Shown piece after piece: positions 1-5,063 of a stretch of DNA of 6,215 nt. A program made the position numbers and the translations under genes. The notes below the pieces were generated by a model. That model did no database searches, was not told the origin of the DNA, and saw nothing but the letters and a program-made list of their open reading frames with translations. The stretch's first letter is position 1, and each line of letters begins with the position of its first letter. Source of the DNA: Bacillota bacterium (GTDB lineage Bacteria; Bacillota; Clostridia; Peptostreptococcales; Anaerovoracaceae); contig JAEXBK010000093.1 of the NCBI GenBank assembly GCA_023394035.1, forward strand, positions 1 to 6,215, written 5' to 3'.

Positions 1-21
1 GTATATGATATATTATTCATG

Positions 22-90
22 GCGATTGAAGTCCTTTCACTTAGAAGTTTTTGTAGTTATTAACATTCTAATGGACTCAATCGCTTTTTT
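22..90 (+). terminator. Nested hairpin with T-run (terminator or 3' end of a small RNA)
   Basis: GCGATTGAAGTCC (22-34) pairs with GGACTCAATCGC (73-84) over 12 base pairs with one bulged A, and TTTTTT follows at 85-90. Inside, TTAGAA (41-46) pairs with TTCTAA (66-71). This has the geometry of a rho-independent terminator on the + strand, but the large structured loop is unusual for a plain terminator. A TATTAT lies at 11-16 just before the stem, so this could also be a complete short RNA whose -35 is cut off or lies off the window edge. It would otherwise end the transcript of a + strand gene lying to the left. Confidence 0.6.
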
Positions 91-156
91 CTATGGTGAA
101 GGTGTCACATCTATTGTAAAGTTACAAATGATAGGCGCGCGCGAGGTATCCTTCAC

Positions 157-185
157 TTGACTTTACATATCTTTTTTGATATTAT
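157..185 (+). promoter_or_regulatory. Sigma-A-type promoter for candidate small RNA
   Basis: TTGACT (157-162, five of six matches to the -35 consensus) is separated by 17 bases from TATTAT (180-185, five of six matches to the -10 consensus). The expected start is near 191-193, directly ahead of the hairpin that begins at 196. The -35 overlaps the 3' strand of a predicted helix (160-167). Spacing and hexamers are seen directly; activity is inferred. Confidence 0.55.
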
Positions 186-190
186 TACTT

Positions 191-263
191 AAATTAAACG
201 ATGGCTTTTCACAAGTTAAAATTCCCACATAGGGAATTTGTGAGAGCGCATCGTTTTTATTTT
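191..263 (+). ncRNA. Candidate small structured RNA, about 70 nt
   Basis: From the predicted start the sequence folds into one long bulged hairpin. AAACGATG (196-203) pairs with CATCGTTT (249-256), GCT (204-206) with AGC (245-247), TCAC (209-212) with GTGA (240-243), and AAATTCCC (219-226) with GGGAATTT (232-239). A six-base bulge lies at 213-218 and a five-base loop at 227-231. The T-tract TTTTTATTTT (254-263) follows at once. Together with the promoter at 157-185 this makes a self-contained transcription unit of small-RNA size. I do not recognise the family. A 23-codon frame (201-272) crosses it but has no RBS, and its stop lies beyond the T-tract, so I do not call it coding. It might instead be only a terminator of a longer + strand transcript. 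Confidence 0.45.
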
Positions 264-294
264 GGATGTTAGGTGCGTAAGCAGGAGTGATTCC

Positions 295-324
295 CTTATA
301 GCATAATGATCTTCGGTTTTTCAA
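295..324 (-). promoter_or_regulatory. Minus-strand promoter with extended -10
   Basis: Read on the - strand, TTGAAA (324-319) is followed after 18 bases by TATAAG (300-295), and TGC immediately precedes the -10 hexamer, which gives an extended -10. Transcription would start near 288 and run leftward, antisense to the candidate small RNA at 191-263 and out of the window. It may serve a leader of a - strand gene left of position 1, or an antisense RNA. Confidence 0.4.
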
Positions 325-351
325 GATATAAATTAAACTTATTTTTTCCAT

Positions 352-393
352 GCAAAAGCCTTTTGGGGTTATCTATCCACACGGCTTTTTTGC
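352..393 (+). terminator. Hairpin AAAAGCC/GGCTTTT with T-run
   Basis: AAAAGCC (354-360) pairs with GGCTTTT (383-389) around a 22-base loop, and T continues to 391. The arms are A/T-flanked on both sides, so weak bidirectional termination is possible. The seven-base-pair stem and long loop make this a modest candidate. Confidence 0.35.
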
Positions 394-460
394 GATCTGA
401 TAATTCTACATATTAAAATTCTCTATCTTCCGTTGATATAGGCGTAACCGTATCGCAGCA

Positions 461-497
461 AATAAAAGCTAAAAGAGGGGAAATCCCCTCTTTTAGC
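461..497 (-). terminator. Intrinsic terminator of the L,D-transpeptidase gene
   Basis: A perfect 13-bp stem (468-480 with 485-497, GCTAAAAGAGGGG and its complement) encloses the four-base loop AAAT (481-484). On the - strand it is followed by TTTTATT (467-461). It lies about 50 bases past the stop codon of the L,D-transpeptidase and faces the right way. The 3' side on the + strand has no T-run, so the orientation is clear. Confidence 0.88.
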
Positions 498-544
498 GCA
501 AGCTTCTTACAGTTTTTTATCAACATTTTACCATATAAGATTTC

Positions 545-1768
545 CTACTCCCACGGATTGTTCGGATCGGGATCGGTAGGATCCCAGCCCTTGTTCGGGC
601 TTTGAGCGTATGTATTCATGTCAGGAAGCCCGCGAGGGGATATAGGCGACGGATTTGCGGCATCGTCATAGATTATGACTGATGTACCTGCACCGCAATT
701 ATCATAGATCCATTTTGCATCACGAACGCATAGGCGTACACAGCCGGCAGATGCGAATGTACCGAGCTTTACGAATTCTTCAGGATTGAGATCAGAGTTG
801 TCTACGCTTAGATACGGAACGGAGTGGAAAAGATAATCGCCGTAGAACTGAGTTACGTACTGCCCGTATACACCGTGAATAAGAGCAAGCCATTCCCATT
901 TGTTTGATGTGACCGTATAATCACCGAGCGGCGTGGCACCGTCCAACCCTGTAGAGCAAATAAAGGATATTACGGGTTCGTTATAGCTGCCGCCGGCGTC
1001 CTTGGAATAGATATTTACGCGGTTTGCGGCGCGATTGACCCTGATCAGATAAGGCATATCGTAGTCGGACGATACCGCCGTATTTATTGATACCGGGGAT
1101 TCCGCAGAAAGAACGGTAACTGTATATTTTGATTCCGATTTATTGCCGTTTTTGTCGGTGGCTTTGACGGTTACTGAATATTCTCCCGCATTTTCTGTAT
1201 TTACATCAGCTTCAACAGAATATGAGCCGTCTTTTTGTGCCTCAGAAAACGATAAATCGCCATCAACAGGGTCTTTTACAGACTCGATATTTTCTTTAGG
1301 ATCAAAGGCTTCGCCGGCGGTTACTTCGAGCTTGTCCTGTCTTAATGTTATAATAGCAGGCTTCGTATCTGCGACACGAACTGTATACTTGAATTTCTTT
1401 GATACGGTTTCACTGTTGCTCAATTTTGAACTTAGCGTAATATTAAAAACTTTATCTCCGATAACGCTGAGATCGATCATCTTTTCGCCTTCAAACGAAA
1501 TATCGCCGTTTGATTTTTTTATAAGATCGGCAAAATTCAGTTTCTCATTCGCATACTCGAACTTGATAATATTTTCTGATGAAACGGAGCCTGCATCATG
1601 GAATTCTATCTTGAGCGATTCGAGAAGTGCTTCTTTTTCATTGGAAAGACCGCTTCCCTTCGAAAAATATCTGAAGGTGATGCCGACCACACATATTATA
1701 GCTACGGCAAAAATAGCGATTGCTGCTTTGCCTAAGCGTTTGCTTTTGTTTGATTTTATTCTGCTCAT
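545..1768 (-). CDS. Membrane-anchored L,D-transpeptidase (YkuD) with Ig-like modules
   Basis: The product has 407 residues. A basic N-terminus (MSRIKSNKSKR) precedes one hydrophobic segment at about 14-32, which I read as a signal anchor placing the rest outside the membrane. Residues about 48-132 form a beta-rich region. Residues 135-220 resemble a bacterial Ig-like/DUF5011 module (Pro137, AGEAFDP near 151, NAGEYSVTVKATDKNGN at 193-209). The catalytic YkuD domain spans about 238-367, with HSVPYL (His315) and SAGCVRL (nucleophile Cys343, Arg345). The family cross-links peptidoglycan stem peptides through meso-diaminopimelate 3-3 bonds or attaches proteins to the wall; the exact substrate here is inferred. 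The tail (about 370-407) is Pro/Asp/Asn-rich and probably disordered. The start is supported by GAGG at 1777-1780 (- strand), 8 bases ahead of ATG. It has its own promoter and terminator. Confidence 0.9.
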   Translation of the reverse strand: MSRIKSNKSKRLGKAAIAIFAVAIICVVGITFRYFSKGSGLSNEKEALLESLKIEFHDAGSVSSENIIKFEYANEKLNFADLIKKSNGDISFEGEKMIDLSVIGDKVFNITLSSKLSNSETVSKKFKYTVRVADTKPAIITLRQDKLEVTAGEAFDPKENIESVKDPVDGDLSFSEAQKDGSYSVEADVNTENAGEYSVTVKATDKNGNKSESKYTVTVLSAESPVSINTAVSSDYDMPYLIRVNRAANRVNIYSKDAGGSYNEPVISFICSTGLDGATPLGDYTVTSNKWEWLALIHGVYGQYVTQFYGDYLFHSVPYLSVDNSDLNPEEFVKLGTFASAGCVRLCVRDAKWIYDNCGAGTSVIIYDDAANPSPISPRGLPDMNTYAQSPNKGWDPTDPDPNNPWE

Positions 1769-1776
1769 TTACCCTA

Positions 1777-1818
1777 CCTCATAATCAGAACCCGGATATT
1801 ATCGTTTTTATCATTATA
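1777..1818 (-). promoter_or_regulatory. Promoter -10 and RBS of the L,D-transpeptidase gene
   Basis: On the - strand an extended -10, TGG then TATAAT (1818-1813), lies about 45 bases upstream of the ATG. The -35 position (about 1841-1836) reads CTGCTT and is poor, as is common with extended -10 promoters. The RBS GAGG is at 1780-1777. The promoter begins directly after the terminator of cstA, so the two same-strand genes appear to be separate units. Confidence 0.55.
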
Positions 1819-1823
1819 CCATA

Positions 1824-1857
1824 TTAAAGCAAAGGAAGCAGCCAAACGACTGCTTCC
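1824..1857 (-). terminator. Intrinsic terminator of cstA
   Basis: GGAAGCAG (1834-1841) and CTGCTTCC (1850-1857) form a perfect 8-bp stem with an eight-base loop. On the - strand the stem is followed by TTTGCTTTAA (1833-1824). It lies about 40 bases past the cstA stop codon. Confidence 0.75.
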
Positions 1858-1898
1858 CCTTATACCCTGATTTAATATTTGTTGAGCTGCAGAAAATA

Positions 1899-3374
1899 CT
1901 AGTGCTTTACCACGAGCGGTTCATCTGTCATAGGCTTGTCGCCGGCTTTGATGTATACTCTTACGATGAATACCGCAAGGCATACGACTGCTGCACATAT
2001 ACCTATGATGTCCGACATTTTAGGATCGAGCTGGAAGCCTTCTTTTGCCTGAAGGATATAAGCAACTGAAACAGATGTCATATATGTAGCAGGAATAGTT
2101 GCGATCCAGCTTGCAATCTTGCTTCTGTAGCGGCAGAGATAAGTTGCGCCTGCCCAGAGAGCCATCATGGCGAGTGTCTGGTTAGACCATGCAAAATATC
2201 TCCAAACCGATGAATAATCGAGCCTTGAAATGAAATATCCTACGAGAAGGAGCGGAAGTGAAAGAGCAAGTCTCTTTTTCTTATCCTTCTGATCGATCTT
2301 GAACCAGTCCGATATGGTAAGTCTTGCTGAGCGGAAAGCCGTGTCGCCCGATGTGATAGGGCATGCGATAACACCGATCATGGCAAGGATACCGCCGACC
2401 AGACCGAGAAGTCCTGTCGACATTTCATAAACCGAATTGGAGTTTCCTCCCTTGAGGTCAAGCAGTGCCTGCATTCCTGTGCCTACACCGGCTCTGTCAT
2501 AGTAGAATGCAACACCGGCAGCAGCCCAAACGAGGGCGATCATACCTTCTGCAACCATTGCTCCGTAGAAGATCTTGCGACCTTCTTTTTCGTTCTTCAT
2601 GCACCTTGCAATCATAGGCGACTGAGTCGCATGGAAGCCTGAAATAGCACCACATGCTACAGTGATGAACATAAGCGGCCAGATCGGGAGAGCCTTGCCA
2701 GGATAGAGGCTTTCGAAGTGATCCCATACCTCGAGCATAGGTCTTTCACCTGAGTGCATAAGAGTAGCTCCTGCGATACCTACAGCCATGATGATGAGAG
2801 CAAGTCCGAAAATCGGATATATCTTGCCGATGATTTTGTCGATCGGAAGAAGAGTTGCGAGGAAGTAGTAAACGAGAATTACTATTGTCCAGAACTGAAC
2901 TCCGAGTGCGTCAGGTGTAAGAAGTGCGATAAGCTGAGCAGGTCCTACGAGGAAAACTACGCCGACCATGACGAGCAGGACTACTGAGAAAATCCTCATT
3001 ACAACAGCCATGATAGGACCGAGATACTTTCCGACGATTTCGGAAATTGAAGCCCCATTGTTTCGCTCTGACATCATGCCTGAAAGATAGTCGTGAACCG
3101 CTCCTGCGAAAATAGTTCCGAGAACTATCCAGAAGTAAACTACAGGACCCCAGATAGCACCTGTGATTGCTCCGAAGATCGGACCGAGACCTGCGATGTT
3201 AAGAAGTTGGATGAGGAATGCTCTTCCTGTTGGCATCGGAACAAAGTCAACGCCGTCTTCGTTCATGTAGGCTGCCGTCTTGCGGTCATCAGGACCGACG
3301 ATTCGCTCTACGATCTTGCCGTAAGTAAAATATCCCACGACAAGAAGAATCATACCGAGTAAAAAAGAAATCAT
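1899..3374 (-). CDS. cstA: CstA-family carbon starvation protein (peptide/pyruvate transporter)
   Basis: The product has 491 residues and is almost wholly hydrophobic, with a dozen or more probable membrane segments (for example 3-18, 73-93, 121-145, 161-177, 186-204, 231-247, 269-291, 321-340, 370-382, 455-475). Conserved CstA features visible are the N-terminal TGRAFLIQLLNIAGLGPIFG (49-68), VHDYLSGMMSERNNG (93-107), FHATQSPMIARC (247-258), CPITSGDTAFRSARL (338-352) and WRYFAWSNQTLA (391-402). Family members import peptides or pyruvate, typically on nutrient limitation; which substrate applies here cannot be read from sequence. It is much shorter than the roughly 700-residue E. coli CstA and matches the compact form common in Firmicutes. 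AAGGAGGT (3390-3383, - strand) lies 8 bases ahead of the ATG and fixes the start. It is transcribed alone, divergently from rlmD. Confidence 0.93.
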   Translation of the reverse strand: MISFLLGMILLVVGYFTYGKIVERIVGPDDRKTAAYMNEDGVDFVPMPTGRAFLIQLLNIAGLGPIFGAITGAIWGPVVYFWIVLGTIFAGAVHDYLSGMMSERNNGASISEIVGKYLGPIMAVVMRIFSVVLLVMVGVVFLVGPAQLIALLTPDALGVQFWTIVILVYYFLATLLPIDKIIGKIYPIFGLALIIMAVGIAGATLMHSGERPMLEVWDHFESLYPGKALPIWPLMFITVACGAISGFHATQSPMIARCMKNEKEGRKIFYGAMVAEGMIALVWAAAGVAFYYDRAGVGTGMQALLDLKGGNSNSVYEMSTGLLGLVGGILAMIGVIACPITSGDTAFRSARLTISDWFKIDQKDKKKRLALSLPLLLVGYFISRLDYSSVWRYFAWSNQTLAMMALWAGATYLCRYRSKIASWIATIPATYMTSVSVAYILQAKEGFQLDPKMSDIIGICAAVVCLAVFIVRVYIKAGDKPMTDEPLVVKH

Positions 3375-3424
3375 TAATAAATACCTCCTTAATAATTAGT
3401 CAAGGTAAACTCGTTACATATTTA

Positions 3425-3452
3425 TTAATACCACTGAACTGACATATGTCAA
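3425..3452 (-). promoter_or_regulatory. cstA promoter
   Basis: On the - strand a perfect TTGACA (3452-3447) is separated by 16 bases from TATTAA (3430-3425), which is preceded by TGG as an extended -10. The predicted start lies about 45 bases upstream of the cstA ATG. A 12-bp palindrome covers five bases of the -35 and is listed separately. Confidence 0.6.
3440..3451. promoter_or_regulatory. Palindrome TGACATATGTCA over the cstA -35 (possible operator)
   Basis: TGACATATGTCA is a perfect 12-bp palindrome with no loop, which fits a dimeric DNA-binding protein better than an RNA hairpin. It shares five bases with the TTGACA -35 of cstA, so an occupant would block RNA polymerase. No regulator is identifiable from the window. 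Part of the symmetry is forced by the TTGACA itself, so chance is not excluded. Confidence 0.35.
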
Positions 3453-3476
3453 ACACAAAAGTTACTTATACTGCAC

Positions 3477-3496
3477 CATTTTTTCATCAAAAAATG
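3477..3496. repeat. Inverted repeat CATTTTTT/AAAAAATG between cstA and rlmD
   Basis: CATTTTTT (3477-3484) and AAAAAATG (3489-3496) form an 8-bp inverted repeat with a 4-base spacer (CATC) in the divergent intergenic region. Its A/T tracts sit just upstream of the rlmD -10 and about 25 bases upstream of the cstA -35. It might act as a bent or UP-like element. The A6/T6 tracts make chance symmetry likely. Confidence 0.3.
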
Positions 3497-3518
3497 CAAT
3501 AAACACATCACATTAATG

Positions 3519-3546
3519 TATAATATTATAAAGATAACGAAAGAGG
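3519..3546 (+). promoter_or_regulatory. rlmD -10 element and RBS
   Basis: A perfect TATAAT is at 3519-3524. No good -35 lies at the usual distance (GCAATA or TGCAAT near 3495-3501). GAGG at 3543-3546 lies 7 bases before the rlmD ATG. The transcript would have a very short leader of about 25 bases. Confidence 0.5.
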
Positions 3547-3553
3547 TAAAAAA

Positions 3554-4912
3554 ATGAACAAAGGCGATATCATAGAAATAAAAATTACGGACATGACGGA
3601 TGACGGCAAAGGTGTCGGTCATTTTGACGGAATTGCGGTATTTACGGACGGAGCGGTGATAGGCGATACCGTCAAGGCAGAGGTAAACAAGGTGAAGAAA
3701 AACTATTCGTTTGCAAGCTGCCTTGAAATAATTGAACAGTCAAAGTATAGGCGCAAAGACCCATGTCCTTACATCAAAACCTGCGGCGGCTGCGCTTACG
3801 GACTTCTTAGCCACGATGCACAGCTTGAGCTTAAACGCAGTCATGTCGAACAAAAATTAAAAAGGCTCGGCGGTATAGCTTCGCCGAAGGTCAACGAAAT
3901 AGTACCTTCTGACAAACCGTTTAATTACAGGAACAAAGCCGTTATGGCGGTCTCTGGCGAAGCTGTCGGCTTTAATGCACGCCGCTCGCATGATGTGACG
4001 GACTGCCTTGACTGTGAGCTCCAGGCATCGCCTGCAATGGCGGCAGCGTCAAGCCTTCGCTCATTCATAAAAAGTGACCACATCAAAGATCTCGTGAACA
4101 GGCTGACCGTAAAGACTGCTTTTGATACGGGTGAGGTTATGGCTATTTTTGATATAAAATCAAAAGGCATCCCGAATTTTGAGAAGCTTGTCGATATTCT
4201 GGACGAAGCCGTTTCCGATTTGCCTCCTAACGAAGGAGTGGAGTACAGCCTTGAGTCTGTAGCTTTGATAGATAAGAACGGAAAATGCACGGTTCCGGCA
4301 GGAACAAAGACGATCAAAGACGTCATCTGCGGCCTTACTTTTGAGATTTCACCGCTCTCATTTTATCAGGTGAATCCGCGGCAGGCTGAGAAGCTTTATT
4401 ACAAGGTTGCCGAGTACGCGCATATCAAAGGCGGAGAGAACATACTCGATCTCTACTGCGGAGTTGGAACTATAGGGCTCGTGCTGGCGGCAATGCAGGA
4501 GGACAAACTCGGCAAGATCGTAGGAGTGGAATCGGTGCATGAAGCTGTAATTACAGCGAATAGGAACGCAGTAGTAAACCGAATTGTAAATGCGGTTTAC
4601 TATGAAGGACTTGCGGAAGAAATAATTGAAGACGTAAAAAGAAGCGAATTTGAAGGCAAGGATATAGACCTTGTAATCCTCGATCCTCCGCGCCGCGGCT
4701 GCGACGAAAAGCTTCTTTCCGCAGTTACGGAAGCTGACCCGCAGAAAATCATATATGTTTCGTGTGATCCCGCAACGATGAGCCGCGACATAAAATACCT
4801 TACGGCAAACGGCTATAAATTCGAAGAATGTACACCCTTCGACATGTTCCCGCATACCGGCGAGGTAGAGTGCTGCACTCTCTTAGCGAAGCCGAGCGTA
4901 AGCGAAGGGTGA
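3554..4912 (+). CDS. rlmD: 23S rRNA (uracil-C5)-methyltransferase, RlmD/RlmCD type
   Basis: The product has 452 residues and should use S-adenosylmethionine to form 5-methyluridine in 23S rRNA. An N-terminal TRAM RNA-binding domain (about 1-60) is followed by an iron-sulfur cysteine set, CPYIKTCGGC (Cys71, Cys77, Cys80), with a fourth ligand in DCLDC (Cys151 or Cys154). The catalytic domain shows FYQVNP (270-275), SAM-binding LDLYCGVGTIGL (298-309), DPPRRG (377-382), YVSCDP with nucleophile Cys404, and HTGEVE (434-439) near the C-terminus. Gram-positive relatives such as B. subtilis RlmCD modify both U747 and U1939, so target specificity is uncertain. GAGG 7 bases upstream supports the ATG. 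Oddity: codons 440-452 and the stop lie in a 49-bp repeat found again 104 bases downstream, so the tail AKPSVSEG may have been supplied by repeat DNA. Confidence 0.93.
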   Translation: MNKGDIIEIKITDMTDDGKGVGHFDGIAVFTDGAVIGDTVKAEVNKVKKNYSFASCLEIIEQSKYRRKDPCPYIKTCGGCAYGLLSHDAQLELKRSHVEQKLKRLGGIASPKVNEIVPSDKPFNYRNKAVMAVSGEAVGFNARRSHDVTDCLDCELQASPAMAAASSLRSFIKSDHIKDLVNRLTVKTAFDTGEVMAIFDIKSKGIPNFEKLVDILDEAVSDLPPNEGVEYSLESVALIDKNGKCTVPAGTKTIKDVICGLTFEISPLSFYQVNPRQAEKLYYKVAEYAHIKGGENILDLYCGVGTIGLVLAAMQEDKLGKIVGVESVHEAVITANRNAVVNRIVNAVYYEGLAEEIIEDVKRSEFEGKDIDLVILDPPRRGCDEKLLSAVTEADPQKIIYVSCDPATMSRDIKYLTANGYKFEECTPFDMFPHTGEVECCTLLAKPSVSEG

Positions 4913-4917
4913 GGTTA
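4869..4917 (+). repeat. 49-bp direct repeat, copy 1 (overlaps the end of rlmD)
   Basis: This copy runs from the second base of rlmD codon 439 through the stop codon and five bases beyond. It is identical at all 49 positions to 4973-5021, with an offset of 104 bases. Inside it GCGAAG occurs twice (4886-4891 and 4902-4907), and CTTAGCG/CGTAAG can pair with one bulge. No T-run follows, so it is not a terminator. Confidence 0.95.
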
Positions 4918-4933
4918 GAGAGTCGCCTGCAGA

Positions 4934-4965
4934 GCGGTCAAATCACTGCGTGATTTGGGAACCGC
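4934..4965. repeat. Bulged hairpin between the two direct-repeat copies
   Basis: CAAATCAC (4939-4946) and GTGATTTG (4950-4957) form a perfect 8-bp stem with a three-base loop. After a three-base bulge (GGA, 4958-4960) the flanks GCGGT (4934-4938) and ACCGC (4961-4965) pair as well, giving 13 base pairs. It is centred in the 55 bases between the two repeat copies. No T-run follows. Confidence 0.75.
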
Positions 4966-4972
4966 GGGACGT

Positions 4973-5021
4973 AGTGCTGCACTCTCTTAGCGAAGCCGAG
5001 CGTAAGCGAAGGGTGAGGTTA
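4973..5021 (+). repeat. 49-bp direct repeat, copy 2
   Basis: This copy is identical to 4869-4917 and lies wholly in intergenic DNA. The offset of 104 bases is not a multiple of three. The arrangement is either a 1.5-copy tandem duplication of the rlmD 3' end or a repeat element inserted at the gene end. Confidence 0.95.
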
Positions 5022-5026
5022 TGAAA

Positions 5027-5044
5027 GGGCTACAAGGGTAGCCC
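5027..5044. repeat. Hairpin GGGCTAC/GTAGCCC
   Basis: GGGCTAC (5027-5033) and GTAGCCC (5038-5044) form a perfect 7-bp stem with a four-base loop, six bases after the second direct-repeat copy. A related bulged stem GGGCACA/TGTAGCCC follows at 5074-5091. Neither has a T-run. Confidence 0.6.
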
Positions 5045-5063
5045 GAATAGAAAAGAATGATAA

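Larger units (their letters stand above)
1..544. other. Structured intergenic region without a convincing protein gene
   Basis: This 544-base stretch follows the stop of the L,D-transpeptidase gene on the - strand. The only sizeable open frame (- strand, 62 codons, 163-351) has no good ribosome binding site, no recognisable family, and overlaps strong hairpins and promoter-like sequences. The stretch instead holds four hairpins, three of them followed directly by T-runs on the + strand (22-90, 196-263, 352-391), a promoter-plus-hairpin unit, a - strand promoter and the terminator of the upstream - strand gene. The direction of the T-runs suggests that + strand transcription enters from the left, or starts locally, and ends repeatedly here, converging on the - strand gene to the right. 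Confidence 0.7.

Noticed and set aside
196..263. Possible tracrRNA, because CAAGTTAAAAT resembles the S. pyogenes tracrRNA segment
   Set aside because: There is no CRISPR array, no cas gene and no second anti-repeat match in the window, and that segment is used inside the hairpin's own bulge and stem.
201..272. 23-codon frame on the + strand starting inside the hairpin (MAFHKLKF...)
   Set aside because: It has no RBS, its start is inside a stem, and its stop codon lies beyond the T-tract where the transcript should end.
163..351. Open frame of 62 codons on the - strand
   Set aside because: It has no good RBS, no recognised domain, and is crossed by the small-RNA hairpin, T-tracts and a - strand promoter lying inside it. 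It is better explained by structured intergenic DNA.
350..400. 16-codon frame on the + strand (MQKPFGVIYPHGFFAI)
   Set aside because: It lies across the AAAAGCC/GGCTTTT hairpin with no RBS or promoter, so chance is the simpler reading.
1143..1784. Long + strand open frame opposite the L,D-transpeptidase gene
   Set aside because: It is antisense to a gene with clear catalytic motifs, promoter and terminator; the frame has Ser/Phe-rich composition typical of a shadow.
2754..3362. Two + strand frames (2754-2987, 3093-3362) opposite cstA
   Set aside because: They are complements of the well-conserved CstA coding sequence, with no RBS and no family resemblance.
3925..4855. - strand frames opposite rlmD (3925-4326, 4358-4855, 4600-4791)
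   Set aside because: They are antisense shadows of the methyltransferase gene, whose motifs are intact throughout.
4869..4917. rho-independent terminator at the end of rlmD
   Set aside because: The internal pairing is weak and no T-run follows either repeat copy.
4869..5021. CRISPR array, because of two identical repeats with a 55-bp spacer
   Set aside because: There are only two copies, the repeat is 49 bp and one copy is coding, the spacer carries a hairpin, and no further units follow.
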